The notes under the pieces were generated by a model, which was not told the DNA's origin, ran no database searches, and saw only the letters and a list, made by a program, of their open reading frames with translations. From Aspidapion aeneum (lineage: Eukaryota > Arthropoda > Insecta > Coleoptera > Brentidae), in assembly GCA_963576565.1 (NCBI GenBank), contig OY755038.1:61480366-61544365 (forward strand): a stretch of DNA of 64,000 nt, written 5' to 3'. Position numbers and translations under genes: made by a program. Position 1 is the stretch's first letter; each line of letters starts with the position of its first letter. Positions 1 through 11,252 of this stretch are shown in pieces.

Positions 1-469
1 TACACTTGATAACGGTTAGAGATACTTACTAACCGAAACGTCGTGTTTTAAAATAAATAAAGACAATGAAAGTCCGAAATTTTATTTCTACACAATCATT
101 GTCTACGAGTTTCAAACAAAAAATTAATTTTTTAGGAGTCCACACAGTTAAGCCTAAAAAAAACAAATGAAAAAACGCAGAAAGATCACAAAGGGAAATG
201 GTATAATAGTTTAAAAGTAAAAAACGAAATTATTAATAACCCGACATTATCAAAAAGATGATTCATCAAAAGAAATGAGCAAAACGGTCCGCGGTCAAAA
301 AGGAATTGGTAATAATCGGACAACCCTAATCGAATTGTTCGGTTCGGTTCATTTATGATTTAGTCCGGTTTTGAGAAAATACGTTATGCAAAACTTCAAT
401 TCTGTTTTTGTCCGATTGTTACAAATTTTCTTTTGACCGCGAACGATTTTACCTATGTCTTGTTTTAAT
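1..469. other. AT-rich stretch without a gene
   Basis: I see no gene here. From about 345 the sequence resembles 10740-10935 in the same orientation, so this belongs to an old dispersed repeat. A short TTCGG run occurs near 340. Confidence 0.5.
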
Positions 470-1470
470 GAATGACGTTTTTGATAATATCCGAGTAATT
501 ATTAATAATTCGGTTTTTGGAAATTTGACTGTTAGACCATTTTCCTTTAAGATCCTGGACGACTTTTTTTTTATCCTTTATGACGATAGATAAGGATTCG
601 TTTTTAGCAGAGGGTGTTTTGCTCCAAACTTTAGAACTTTTTCAACAGAGGGGATTATGTTTTAAAGAAGGCCTCTATCGGTCCTTTTTAAACCATTTTT
701 CCGGTATTAACAGGAAATAGCCAAAATGTCTATTAGGATAGTTTCGCTATCAGCCGACGCCGACGAGATGATTATTTGTGTCAAAATTAATAAATACGTG
801 TGCTGTAACAATAAAATATGAAAACGAAACATTCAAAAAGCACCATTTAAGTAGATAGAGTCCCTATTAGTTATCCAGATAGTGCATTTATGTTATTCGA
901 TTAGCTTTCGAAAAGATCGGGCCAAATCTTTTACATAGTTGGTTTAACTATAAGAGTATTACTAGTTTATAGACTTGAGCCAATCACAGACGCATTTAAG
1001 TCAAATATATCCAAATTGAGTAATATAAATTATTTGATTTAAACTCTCGAGTATTTCATTCAATTATTTTTTTGTCAAACATTTGCCTAGGCCTGAGGGA
1101 TTTTTTTAAGTGTACAAAGCGCTTGTCAGTCGATATTCTTTGAGACTTAATGAAGTGGTCATTAAATCACAAAACGTTGTAGTTCAGGCTCTACGGGGTC
1201 CGATACTGCGTTTAATGATAGCCGCAACACAGTTGGTATGGATAGACATAAGACTCGCCTGAACATTTTATGAAAGGGAACCACCCCCCCAACCCTGGCA
1301 TGGTGGTGGTTCCCCCCCTTAAACGTTATTTTTGATAGTTTTTTGCTAATAACTCGAAAACTGTCAACACTTTTCCAAAAATCTTCTGGAGATCATTTTT
1401 CAAGCGGATACAATTTACTTTTCAACGGTGGTGCGCCGCTGATGTAAGGGGGGCGTGTTATACATCGTTA
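470..1470 (+). repeat. left arm of a large diverged inverted repeat
   Basis: The sequence matches the reverse complement of about 7640-8360. The best stretches are the piece around 1330-1440 (the phrase GCTAATAACTCGAAAAC and the following CAAGCGGATACAATTT) and the piece around 1185-1280 (TAGTTCAGGC, then ATTTTATGAAAGGGAACC). The beginning of the arm (about 480-570) also recurs in direct orientation at 10800-10900. I see no open frame in it. It is either the terminal inverted repeat of an element of about 7.9 kb or two copies of one repeat in opposite orientation. Confidence 0.6.
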
Positions 1471-1479
1471 GAGAGGACT

Positions 1480-1960
1480 TTTCATCAGCCTCAATAATTG
1501 TTACTTAGTTGTTTTTTTACCAAGTTAAAAGTTGGGAAAATACTGTAAGAGAGCACTTTGGAGGGGGGTGAGACGGGGGAAAAGTCAGTTTTAAGTTATT
1601 ACTGACAAAAATAATTTTTTACTCACTCTCATTATTATTTATATTTAGTTAATTACAAAAATGAATGTTCAACATTTTTGTTTGATTTAAGGATTGCTAC
1701 AAACGCATTTATTTTTATTTTATTTGTGTGTGTGTGTTCGTGTCCGCTTGTGTAGTGGTCCTACTTCGGATATAGCGCTGCTCGAGGCGCTGCTATGATG
1801 GCAGCTTATATTCAACGGGACTGCCTCGATGCCGTTGCGCGCACAGAACACCAAAGGGAAGAAATGCAAACTACGTGTTAAACCGTTGGTAACACGAGAA
1901 AAACCTTAACACGGTCCAGAAAGAGAGAAGACTATAGCTCTCTGTCTAGATCAAACATGT
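1480..1960. other. no gene; short GT run
   Basis: This is AT-rich sequence with a short GT run near 1724-1738 and a locally GC-richer patch at 1740-1860. I see no coding signal. Confidence 0.5.
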
Positions 1961-1967
1961 CGGGACA

Positions 1968-2056
1968 CAGCTGATTTTTGTCAAAATAAATCAGCTGATA
2001 TCACAGAACACCAGCTGAGCTGATATTTGTTAAAATAAATCTGCTGGTCAGTGAAA
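1968..2056. repeat. cluster of CAGCTGAT repeats and small hairpins
   Basis: The octamer CAGCTGAT or its close variants occur about five times. Two of the intervals form small hairpins with the loop region TTTGTCAAAATAAA or TTTGTTAAAATAAA. The cluster abuts the TIR element starting at 2057, whose end carries the same motif. Confidence 0.6.
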
Positions 2057-2296
2057 ATCAGCTGTTGATGGGAAAAACGTTTGTTTTTGTTAAAATGTAT
2101 TTGTTCAGAACCATCCTATTTAAATCATGGCATACTTTTTCTATCAAATTTGCACAAAAATATCGTCAAATAGTAAAACTTTGTGGACAATAATTTTTTT
2201 ACAAAATTTATGGAAAATACCAAAACTTTATATGCAATGGTTCTGAAAAAATACATTTTAAACAAAAACAAACTTTTTGTACCATCATCAGCTGAT
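2057..2296. mobile_element. short TIR element with CAGCTG ends
   Basis: The left end ATCAGCTGTTGATGG is mirrored at the right end (CCATCATCAGCTGAT). The inner arm around 2085-2116 (TTAAAATGTATTTGTTCAGAACCAT) is mirrored at 2238-2270. The arms are about 55 bp with a roughly 120-bp AT-rich centre. No open frame is present. I saw no convincing target duplication. Confidence 0.6.
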
Positions 2297-2299
2297 ATT

Positions 2300-2765
2300 C
2301 AATGAACAGTATTATATTAATATTTAAAAATTAATTAATAAACATATTATAGTACTTACCAGCTTTTTTACTGCTAAAGATACATTTATATGAACTGTGA
2401 TATTGTTATTTCAGTGTTGAGCAGATAGTAAACTAAAACACTTTCCGTGATAGACACAGTTTATTGAACTTAAACACTTTTCCGGATAGACAGTTTGCTC
2501 AACTAAAACCCTTCCCAGGACAGATCCTGCGCCGAGGGGCTGATCAATGCGCTTCGGACTAATAAAAATTAGTAAAAATTAGGTCCTGGCAGGACCTTTG
2601 GTTTGGTATTATTCGTTAGTCATTTTTGTCTTTTTTTTATCACTTTATACCTAAATAAGACCAAGAAGGACTTACAGGACCAACAAAAATATGGATTATG
2701 TAAAGAACTGTACACAATTTTTGCTATTGATCAGCCTTTCTCCCTGCAATGAATTGCAAGACAAG
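2300..2765. other. AT-rich stretch without a gene
   Basis: I see no gene and no clear repeat apart from three short ACTAAAACNCTT-like phrases between 2430 and 2515. Confidence 0.4.
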
Positions 2766-2959
2766 CAGTGATAGAACCACCATACAGCAAGACCTTCTGC
2801 AGGGCAGAGGTGCTCCCACCAACTAAACCTTTTTAATTTCGCTGAAATCATTTTTTACTTATCACTGTGTGTGTGTGATCACTCCAGCCCTTCGGGCTCT
2901 CTATGGAGCATACGCCTCTCAGCAACCCTGTGCTTTGCTGCATTGTAGTTCTGCCACTG
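2766..2959. mobile_element. short TIR element, hAT-like ends
   Basis: The left end CAGTGATAGAACCACCATAC pairs with the right end read backwards (CAGTGGCAGAACTACAATGC), with a further match into GCAAAGC. CAGTG ends are typical of hAT elements, but the 8-bp flanks (AAGACAAG and TTTATTTA) do not match, so the family call is tentative. A GC-rich hairpin (CAGCCCTTCGGGCTCT) lies in the middle. No open frame is present. Confidence 0.5.
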
Positions 2960-3003
2960 TTTATTTACATATTGAAATAAGTTTTTATAAAATACACATT
3001 ATA

Positions 3004-3595
3004 CAGGGTGTTTCATAATTCAATAACATAATTTTAGTGTTGAATTCCTTAAGCGGTTTCAAGGCAAAATTTTTATATAACCTTAAACGCCTTGTTTTAA
3101 AGTTTCTTTTATTTAGTTTTTTATAGCTCTTGTACTTTTCGAGATATTTAGTTCAAATTTGGCATATTAAGCTATAGGCACTACACTTTTAGACATGCCA
3201 AATAATAGTAAACATGTACAGAGTGACCCTTTTTCAGGGGTCATGTCGCCTTTTCCCCTAGAATTTTTTTGTTTTAAGCCACTGGTAGGGAGAAGTGCGG
3301 ATTTTAAAACAAGAAATAAAATCTTTGTTTCATTTGCAAACTTTTTTGTTTTTCTGAAATTTTTTTGCATCTTTAACCATTTTAGAGAAAATCGCTGTTG
3401 CACCAAAGGCTGCTATCATAAAATAAAAAATGCTCCAGTATGGTATGGCGAGTATTTTAAAATAAACAAATTAATTAAAACCTATTTGACATGCCTTAAC
3501 TTGTAGTGCCTATAAGTAAATATACAAGCCAAATTTGAGCTAAATATCACAAAAACTGTAAAAGCTATATAAAAAAAGTAAATTGAAACACCCTG
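3004..3595. mobile_element. Tc1/mariner-type MITE (TA target, CAGGGTGTTTC ends)
   Basis: The ends CAGGGTGTTTCA and TGAAACACCCTG are inverted copies flanked on both sides by TA. Inside, the arms pair again through the TTTTATATAGCT / GATATTTAGTTCAAATTTGG / TATAGGCACTACA blocks. The left arm holds an extra stretch of roughly 100 bp. The TA duplication and lack of coding capacity fit a non-autonomous Tc1/mariner-type element. Confidence 0.75.
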
Positions 3596-3775
3596 TATCT
3601 CTACTACTAAGTGTTTGTAGACCTTTGTTGATATAAACTTTTTGTCTTGAAATCACTCTAGGAAATTATCTTTAAAAATATTTTATTGAATTTTACAACA
3701 CCCTATATAACCCATTTTGGCTTACATGCATTACGAATAATGTTTCAATATTGTATTAGTGCTATAATACAAATC

Positions 3776-3991
3776 CTATTTATTTTTTTGTTGTAGTGTG
3801 CAGTTTTTTGTAGCGGTTGACAAAAATATTCCTGCTTCCTCCATTAAAAAACAAGCACATTGAATATAATGCAAGGCTAAATTCTCTCCCCCTTGAGCAT
3901 TACATATTTCAAGAATGTAGTCAAACTCATTAGGTAATATAGGCACAATATATCCCCAAATGTTAAATACAATACAATTAGGAGCTTTCAT
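3776..3991 (-). CDS. unidentified protein-like open frame, 71 aa
   Basis: I do not recognise this sequence. The frame stays open for 75 codons counting a few codons upstream of the first ATG (V-Y-I-P-P-M-K-A-P). Its residue mix looks like a folded protein rather than AT noise, with IWGYIVP, NEFDYILEICNAQGGENLAL, several cysteines and FLMEEAGIFL. It sits between two short TIR elements (3004-3595 and 4051-4269). It could be a single exon of a host or transposon gene or a chance frame. No family motif, start context or splice site is decisive. Confidence 0.3.
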   Translation of the reverse strand: MKAPNCIVFNIWGYIVPILPNEFDYILEICNAQGGENLALHYIQCACFLMEEAGIFLSTATKNCTLQQKNK

Positions 3992-4050
3992 TGGAGGAAT
4001 ATAAACTCACTATTATATGTAATAAAAATAAGACAAAATGGCCCACTTGT

Positions 4051-4269
4051 ATCTACAGTTTGACTTATTGTATCTGATCCTCAGCACAGAAAGCAAAAAA
4101 TATGTTTTTACACAATACACAAGTCAAATTTTATGAATTTATATGATTTTGTGGATGTCCTGATATTGTATAGTTTAGAATTTCACACAATTGGGCTTTA
4201 TGTTTTGTGTAAAAATATATTTTTTGATTTCGGTTCCGAGGGTCGGATACCATTAGTCAAACTGTAGAT
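4051..4269. mobile_element. short palindromic TIR element
   Basis: The arm starting ATCTACAGTTTGACT is mirrored at the right end (AGTCAAACTGTAGAT). Pairing continues for about 75 bp through TATCTGATCCTC and CAAAAAATATGTTTTTACAC. The centre is about 65 bp. Both ends sit next to a T/A step, but I cannot fix the target duplication. No open frame is present. Confidence 0.65.
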
Positions 4270-5107
4270 AAGATTACTTAACAAAGTAATGTGAACTTTC
4301 TATTTTATGCCTAATTTACCCATAACATAATGCACAATGGAAAGATTTAGTGTTTATACTTTATGTCTACAATACTAAGGAGATGGAAACAGAGATATTA
4401 AAATTAAGCAATGAGTTTGTGCATTAAGTTTTTGGGTAAACCAGGCCTTACTTAGAAAAATGCCATGATAATATAAGTTATGTGAATAATGACCTGTTCT
4501 AGTTTAAAGATTTCTGAAGTTTTGACATGTAATAGAATTTGCAGACAAAATAACAACTACCTTTTTCAGATAGAACAGTTTTTTACATGTGTCAACAAGT
4601 GAAAAAAAAACATTTTTTGACATTACAATTGACATGTAAAAAAAATTATTTAGTTGTTTTCTCTTTTCACAAGCTATAAAATATTGTTTGTGAATAGAAT
4701 CCTCTTTTGGGGGACCAACAAAAATTTTTATGTTAGAAAGAAAACCTGTCTAAAATAATTAAATAAAAATAAATAAAACAAAAAAAAACTTTGTAAAATT
4801 TTTATTTTAAAAGATTTTACAGTAAAAATTGCGAAAAATAAATAATTACTACTATCACTACCATAAGAAATTATTATTATTTTTTGACTACACCAAACCA
4901 AACTTTCCACTAAGATTGTTAAAAAATTTAGATTTATTAAAATAAAACTAAGTGAAACTTTATAAACTACCTTAAAAAACATGACTGCTGAAGCTCCAAT
5001 TGACACCTGTTCAAAAAACATAGCCTTACTACCCTGAATACAAATTTAGCTTTGAGATTACATTGTCCGGTAATTATGCAGAATAAAATATTATTTTACA
5101 GCTTATG
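4270..5107. other. AT-rich stretch without a gene
   Basis: This is low-complexity AT-rich DNA with many T and A runs. Open frames here are made of F, L, I, K and N only and look like composition artefacts. Confidence 0.5.
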
Positions 5108-5256
5108 CAGTGGCGCACCCAGGAATATGTCTTGGGGGGGGGGGGGGGGGCGAGCCTTCATGATGTCGTATTTCATGTGTGTGTGTTGATTCATGAAATA
5201 TGTGGAAAATATATAAAAAAAATCTTAGGTTTGGGCCCCCCCTGGCTGCGCCCATG
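5108..5256. mobile_element. hAT-type MITE with a poly-G tract
   Basis: The left end CAGTGGCGCACCCAGG mirrors the right end (CCTGGCTGCGCCCATG). Near-matching flanks GCTTATG and GCTTATTG look like a decayed 8-bp target duplication. About 20 consecutive G lie near the left end. Related elements occur at 29445-29584 and 50567-50753, which share the CAGTGGCG/CAGTAGCG start and the G-rich left side. Confidence 0.65.
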
Positions 5257-6144
5257 GCTTATTGCATTACAGATTTCTTGACATTAGCCCAAGATTTACA
5301 TGGCATTATTGGCAAAACAGTACAAATTACAGGTTAGCTGTTACCACTTGGTTAGTACTATCTGAGGGGAACACAAAGCTGCCTTTGCAAAATTAAAAAA
5401 CAGTGTTTGTTTTACTTAAAAATAAAACAAATTTTCATTCATTTCCAAACAAAGCATGCAACTTGTTTGTTCTGTCTCTCTTTAAGTAACATCATCTGAG
5501 TGAGAGACAGGACACAAAAGTTGCATGCATGGAAAAGTTGCACAGTCCGAACAGGGTATTAGGCAATAAAAAATGCTATTTATAAAACTCAAGGATACTG
5601 TTTCAGTTCCATATTGACACATCTCTTTCTCCCCAGAAATGAACAGGTATGTGCCATGATCAAATTGATACAGTAAAGTTGAGTTTATAGTTGGGGCTGT
5701 AAAGCTGGTTTGTCACTATGAAAGTTTCTCTAAAATGCATGAAACCATCTCATTCCAAGTGCCATCATTGGATATAGTGACATGGGTTTGATGCAGTCAG
5801 AACAGGGCTTAAGTCAAACTTATTTAGCAGGGAGGCAGGAATTTTAAAGCTATATAGCAATAGCAATAACAATAACAAACAAAGCCATATTGCCATAAAG
5901 TAAGCAGTAAGATGCAACAAAAAAATGTATTATCCTACAAACATGGGTCACACAGTGGCATATATGTCAAGGGCAGCCCCCCCCAAAAGCTAAGTTTTTT
6001 CTTCTAATATTTTCCACATATTTCATGAATACAAACATAAAATATGGCCTCATGGGGTACCACCCCCCCCCTACCTATATTTTACAGATCAAAATTTTAA
6101 TGACCTTTTTATACTTTTCGATATTGGAGCGTATTGTTTGAGGT
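5257..6144. other. no gene; one-ended MITE relic
   Basis: From 5953 there is a CAGTGGCATATATG start followed by a C-rich tract and the same TTTTCCACATATTTCATGAA phrase seen inside the MITEs at 5108 and 50567. This is a truncated member of that family. The rest is AT-rich without coding signal. Confidence 0.5.
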
Positions 6145-6770
6145 TAAAACAAACCCTAACTAATAAATCACAGCTGCTACCACTCCCAAACAGTTACCTA
6201 TCTATCTATCACTTAGGTACAGATCAGGTTTACACTAAAAACCAACTACTATCCCCTTGGATTACCTTCTACCAGCAAAAAACAAACTACTACCAACTTT
6301 TGCTACCTTCTACCAGCAATAAAGTAACTACTTCCACCTTCCCCTAGCTTCTACCAGCAAAAAACCAACTACTACCAAGTTCCCCTAGCTTCTACCAACA
6401 AAAAACCAAATACTACAATCATAATCAAAGGAGGTAGTAGTTGGTTTTTTAGTGGTAGAAGATAAGTGTTGGTAGAAGTTGGTTTTTTGGTGGCAGAGAC
6501 TAGGAGAAGATGGCAGTAGTTGGTTTTTTAGGGGTAGAAGCTCAGCGAAGGTAGAAGTAGTTTGTTTTTTGGGGTTAGAAGTAGGGGAAGGTGGTAGTAG
6601 TTGGTTTTTTGGGGATAGAAGCCACAGAAGGTGGTAGTAGTTGGTTTTTTGGTGGTAGAAACTAAGCGAAGGTGGTTTTTGGCATAAAACTGTGTTGCAG
6701 CTGAGTGATAGATCACTGTAACTCTTCAGAAATAGTAACAGCTTAGACTGATAAGTTAGAACCTATTTGT
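6145..6770. mobile_element. foldback-like element built of an inverted minisatellite
   Basis: The left half (about 6225-6415) repeats a unit of roughly 42 bp containing AAACCAACTACTACCAA and TTCTACCAGCAA. The right half (about 6425-6690) repeats the same unit in the opposite orientation (TTGGTAGTAGTTGGTTT-like). The outer flanks also pair, through CAGTTAC...CTATCTATCAC on the left and GTGATAGATCACTGTAAC on the right, and then AGCTGCTACC with GTAACAGCTT. The apparent open frames on both strands are simply this repeat read as Y/T/N/P-rich peptide. Drosophila FB elements have arms of the same general design. Confidence 0.7.
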
Positions 6771-7639
6771 TTTTATCATAAACAAGGCGGCCTTACTTAA
6801 AATAGAAATTTCCATTGTTCATAGTGGAAAGTATGAAGTAAGCCTAAATAAATGAACTTACCCCTTACCCATAACATAATGCACAATACGAACAATAAAT
6901 CCACCTTAAAACTCACTGGTATGGGGTCGTTGAATTGACTGCTTTTTATATGCTGCTCCTTGTTTTTTATACTGCTGCTGCTTCTTTTTTACACTGCTAC
7001 TGCTTGTTAGACTCACAAAATATGCCGATCTAGTACACAATGATTTGATTTTAGTTTTTGATTTTCTCTATGAGTTTTTTTATCAAAAATCAGATTGAGG
7101 GGAACACCCGACAAAAATAACATTCACCACAGAATAAATTCAGGTGTGTCGCGTGTCTCTCTTTCTGTCTGTTCTGGTGGGCTCTCTCTCTTTCCCACAA
7201 CAGCAGTCAAACCACAGAACAGGATGACACTGTCAAACGTCATTATGTTTAGTTCCAATTTAGTCCCTTGTCCAGATCGCAGGCGCTGTTCGCACTGTTA
7301 TATTCCGTATGACATTTTCCCGGAGGTGGTTGCGCGAGCTTGTGGGTTAGATTCCCTTTTAACGCATGGTTGTATTGTTATGTCTAAAAAGCTATTTTCG
7401 ACGCAAAAACTTTGGCAAAAAACTGGGCGATTGATCCTAGTATGGATGGAAAAGTCCTAGTACAAAAAAGGCGGCTATTTAAAAAATATATGTCTAACTT
7501 AATAAGTATTTAACTGTATACAATGGGCTTTTAACCAAAAATATTATTTTGAGAAAAAATAGTGTTAAGGATAAAAAATACCACAAAAAATATATATGTA
7601 ATAATATTTTTTTATAATTTTACCCTTTTTGTGCATCAC
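6771..7639. other. no recognisable gene
   Basis: A 121-codon plus-strand frame (7095-7460) exists in a locally GC-richer patch, but it shows no motif I know and no splice or start context. I treat it as unproven. The rest is AT-rich. Confidence 0.4.
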
Positions 7640-8360
7640 TGCCGTCAGAGGGCACTAAGGTACAGCGTTGAAATTGTATCCGCTTGAAAAATGATCTCTA
7701 GAGGCATTTTAGAAAAGTTGACTGTTTTCGAGTTATTAGCAAAAAACTAATAAAAATCACATTTAAGCCAGGGTTGAGTAGGTGGTTCCCTTTCGTAAAA
7801 TGTTCGGGCGGGTCTTATGTCTAGCCGTACCAAGTCATAGCATATCACTTGAATCTCGGATGTAGGGCCTGAACTACTAAGAATACTTGGTTGTGCATTA
7901 GTCCTTTTTACAAGCCGAGCTTAGAAAGATTAAATTATTAAATTTGGTTTAGTAAAAGTTAGTATTAATTTATTACATTGCTCGGACTTATGAATAATGA
8001 CCGGAATAGTAATATTAACGTAACCATAACATAAACATATTATGTGGGAGCTAAAATATATAAAATACCAAATCAAACAATATTCGGGCGGCCGCGTGGC
8101 GATCGTATAATCTTTCGCAATGCTCTAAAACAAGAAAACTAGTAGCGGGGATCGTGGTGAAATAAACTTATTGGAACACCTTAACTGGAAGATCGTAACC
8201 CGTTTCTTTGGGCCCCCATAATTTATCATATAAGCATAAATAAACAACCGTCCAAGGTCCTGTAGGGAAAATGTTATAACAGTCCAATGTCAAAAACGGA
8301 ATTATTAATAACCGAACATTTTTAATACCGCCATTTATTCAATACAAGACAATAAACAAT
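7640..8360 (-). repeat. right arm of the large diverged inverted repeat
   Basis: This is the reverse complement of about 470-1470, strongest at 7665-7800 (CCGCTTGAAAAATGATCTC, CGAGTTATTAGCAAAAAACTA) and at 8290-8330 (AACGGAATTATTAATAACCG). Large parts in between have diverged or been replaced. Confidence 0.6.
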
Positions 8361-9517
8361 AAAAAGAGCATGGGTAATATTTGAATTCTTTTGCGAGCGG
8401 ACATACTAATAATCTTTGTATATCTCAAAAACTACTTGATTTATTAAAAAATGTGTAACAACAAAATTTATTTGCCTTTAAAAAAGGAGTACAAAGAGCC
8501 TTAAAAAATTAAAATCGGATGACTGGGTGGGGAGATACGCTTAAACAAAAAAATCTATCAATTTGGCGGCCATTTTCAAAGATGGCTGCCAAACGACCAT
8601 GAGGTCGACCACGTAACCAAAACTTTTTTATACTGCTATAGGTGCTTAACATAAGTCAAACTGAGCGGACATATTAGGTCACACGTGACAGGAGCCAGCG
8701 CCTAGACTAACTAGAAAAAAGGCAAAATATTGATAAAATTTCGAGAAGAGGATCCGCTAGGATTTATATGAATATGGCTCTAAAGTCAGGAAAGTGTCCA
8801 TATCCAAAATGTGCAATTAGTTTTTGGAACCATTTGTATGTAACCTATACTTCATTCTGAGACACTGTGTGTTGGATCCTAGGTTAGGATTCATTAGTTG
8901 AGCAAGAGGTTCGATTCGGTAGGTTAACACCGACTTGGCCTCTCAAAGGACAGAGGAGCTAATTAAAAAATTAAAATTGAAGAATCAGAAATTTTTTTAT
9001 TTTTGGGTTCATCCACTCTTGCTCAGGAAACCTCTTTTTCGCTGGATTTTCAACTAGTAATAGCAACTATTTGAACCCTCGCATTAACTTGCTGGGGGTA
9101 TGAGAGTCTTTTGAAGGTTTTTGAAAGGTATGTTACATTTTAAGGGGGGATAGGTTTATTAAACATAAAAATGACGGGAGGGATGGCCACTTTCAGGGTA
9201 CACTATTGAACCTGAAAGGGATTATTTGATCCCCTTCAAAATAATTTTATTATCTCAGTTTAATCTATTTAATAGGCACTAAAGTTGCTTCGGATGTAAA
9301 TACACTTCTTTGTTTAACTTGTTTTAGCTGATGATGGGTCTCTTTAGACTCGAAACATGTCCTAAATAAAACCCGAAACAATACAGACATTTAGTTTTTC
9401 TGTGTAACAACAATATTATTTATTTCCAACTTAAATTTGCTGTCAAACTTCCATTATACCGATTTGTTGTAAGAGGAAGACAGACGGAACCAGCATACAT
9501 AAAAAGAAAGGAGAGAC
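8361..9517. other. no gene seen
   Basis: Unremarkable AT-rich sequence. A small palindromic phrase (GGCGGCCATTTTCAAAGATGGCTGCC in outline) lies near 8563-8590. Confidence 0.4.
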
Positions 9518-9871
9518 AACAAAAACATTTCATGTAAAAAGAAACCAAGTACGCGAAAATGGTATTCCGTAAAAGAATTGAGATAAAATTATAGCCAAGT
9601 TCTCCAATACAAGTTTCAAAATGAAAAGTTCTTACTAGTTTGGCAATGTTTTTTTTTTAACTTTGCTATTACAGCCAAACTTGTTATGTTCAATTTAGCA
9701 CTGTGCCTAAGAGTCAATTTGCAGCCGTGATAGCCAAATTTAGAAAAATATTTCCAAACTAGTAAGAACCTTTTATTATGGACTTTGTATTGAAGAACTT
9801 TTATCTCAATTTTTTTTCGGAACATCATTTTCGCGTACTTGGCTTTTTTTTACATGAAATGTTTTTGTTAT
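9518..9871. mobile_element. palindromic MITE, about 130-bp arms
   Basis: The left arm (AACAAAAACATTTCATGTAA, then CCAAGTACGCGAAAATG, then AATTGAGATAAAA, then GTTCTTACTAGTTTGG) is repeated in reverse at 9750-9870. The two arms differ by small indels. The centre is about 90 bp. No open frame or clear target duplication was found. Confidence 0.7.
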
Positions 9872-10739
9872 GATTTTATTTCTTTTTTAAAGGACCTGGA
9901 AAAATATTTGAGTTCTAAGTAATAAAATATTTTAAATTTTAAATCTTTTACGATGTCTTACTTCAATAGCTTTTACTTTTTTTAATTTTCATTTTGAAAT
10001 TAATAATTTATTTTCATTTTGAAATTAATAAATTTCTATTTCTATCAATCTGTGCATTAGTATTATATCCCTGATTGATATGTGATATTTTAAATTTTTA
10101 TATAAAGTATAGAAACCGAGTCATACTGGACATAAAAGGGGGAGTGGGGGACATTTTTTTGCAATTAGATTTTGATACTCTTCTTAACTTATTTGTTATA
10201 CCTACCTTTCAACATATTATACATGAAACATGCCTGATTTGCTAATAAATATCTACATGCTTCAACGAGAAAAAGAGAAGGGAACGAACTTTATGAATTT
10301 GTCTATAATTTCTGTCAGTTTGCCAAATTCCAGCTTTCTCGGAAATAAATTAAAATTTTGAAGTTTTTTAATTTTTTCAAAGGTTTGGTTATAAGCTATA
10401 TGCCAAATTTCAGCTTTATAGCATATCTGGAAGTACAGTCGAATTTTGATGATCTATACATGAGTGAGTGAGTGGCAAATTCGAAGTTTCTCAAAATTCC
10501 GTAACTACTTTACTGCTTTGTGGAAGTCCATGAAACTTGAAGGGATTGTTGGATCTATCAAGTTCTACGACTGTGAAAAGTTTAAGTTTTGTAGCTCAAT
10601 TTCGAAGTAGAGTTATAGATAGGTAAAATATAGGCTGAAATGTTTCAAGAAAAGATGGTACATCAGTTTGCGCGAACTTGGTGGCACTGCCGCCGTGCCC
10701 CCAGATTTAGGCATGCTAGGCCCGGCCCCTTTTTATGAT
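9872..10739. other. no gene seen
   Basis: AT-rich sequence without a coding signal. A 22-bp phrase with TTCATTTTGAAATTAATAA occurs twice in tandem near 9988-10030. Confidence 0.4.
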
Positions 10740-10935
10740 TTTGTCGTTTTTGATTTTGTCCGGTTTTAATAAAAGACATTACATTAAACTTGGATTTTGC
10801 TCTTGTTTTGATGAATGACGTTTTTGATAATGTACGGTTATTAAAAATTCCGTTTTTGATATTGGACTCTTATACCATTTTCCTTTATGATCTTGGACGA
10901 TTTTTTGTCATTTATAAGGATAGATAGGGATTCGT
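10740..10935 (+). repeat. third copy of the 0.5-kb / 8.3-kb repeat
   Basis: It matches 345-600 in direct orientation (TGATGAATGACGTTTTTGAT-like, then ACCATTTTCCTTTA, then GATAGGGATTCG). This shows the inverted arms at 470 and 7640 belong to a dispersed family. Confidence 0.6.
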
Positions 10936-11252
10936 TTGTTTTGATAGATAGTCATCTAAGTAATTGCAAAACCAAAGATATATAAGAGACAGTTTAGAGC
11001 AAGATAAGTAGAGAATACGCGACAACTGAGTAATTGTAATTGTATTTGCAGCCACACGGAATTGAGTTAGCAAGTTTTAGTAAAATGTATGCTCGTAATT
11101 TTAAATCCATTTGCATCGTTTAAAAGAAAATTGTATGCAAGTATGCAACATACTACATAATTTTCTCTAAATAGCTTAGTTTTAAAAAACATTGAATTTT
11201 TACCCTCTGAGACTACTTTAAAAAAATATGTATCTAGTCCGTTAACTCTAGA

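Noticed and set aside
4728..5021. Hydrophobic 97-codon minus-strand frame that looks like a membrane protein
   Set aside because: F/L/I/K/N composition is what AT-rich DNA gives; there is no motif or start context.
6138..6716. Tyrosine/threonine-rich frames on both strands
   Set aside because: They are the inverted minisatellite read as peptide.
7095..7460. 121-codon plus-strand open frame
   Set aside because: No motif, mixed low-complexity start, and no splice or start context. It lies in a locally GC-richer patch where long frames arise by chance.
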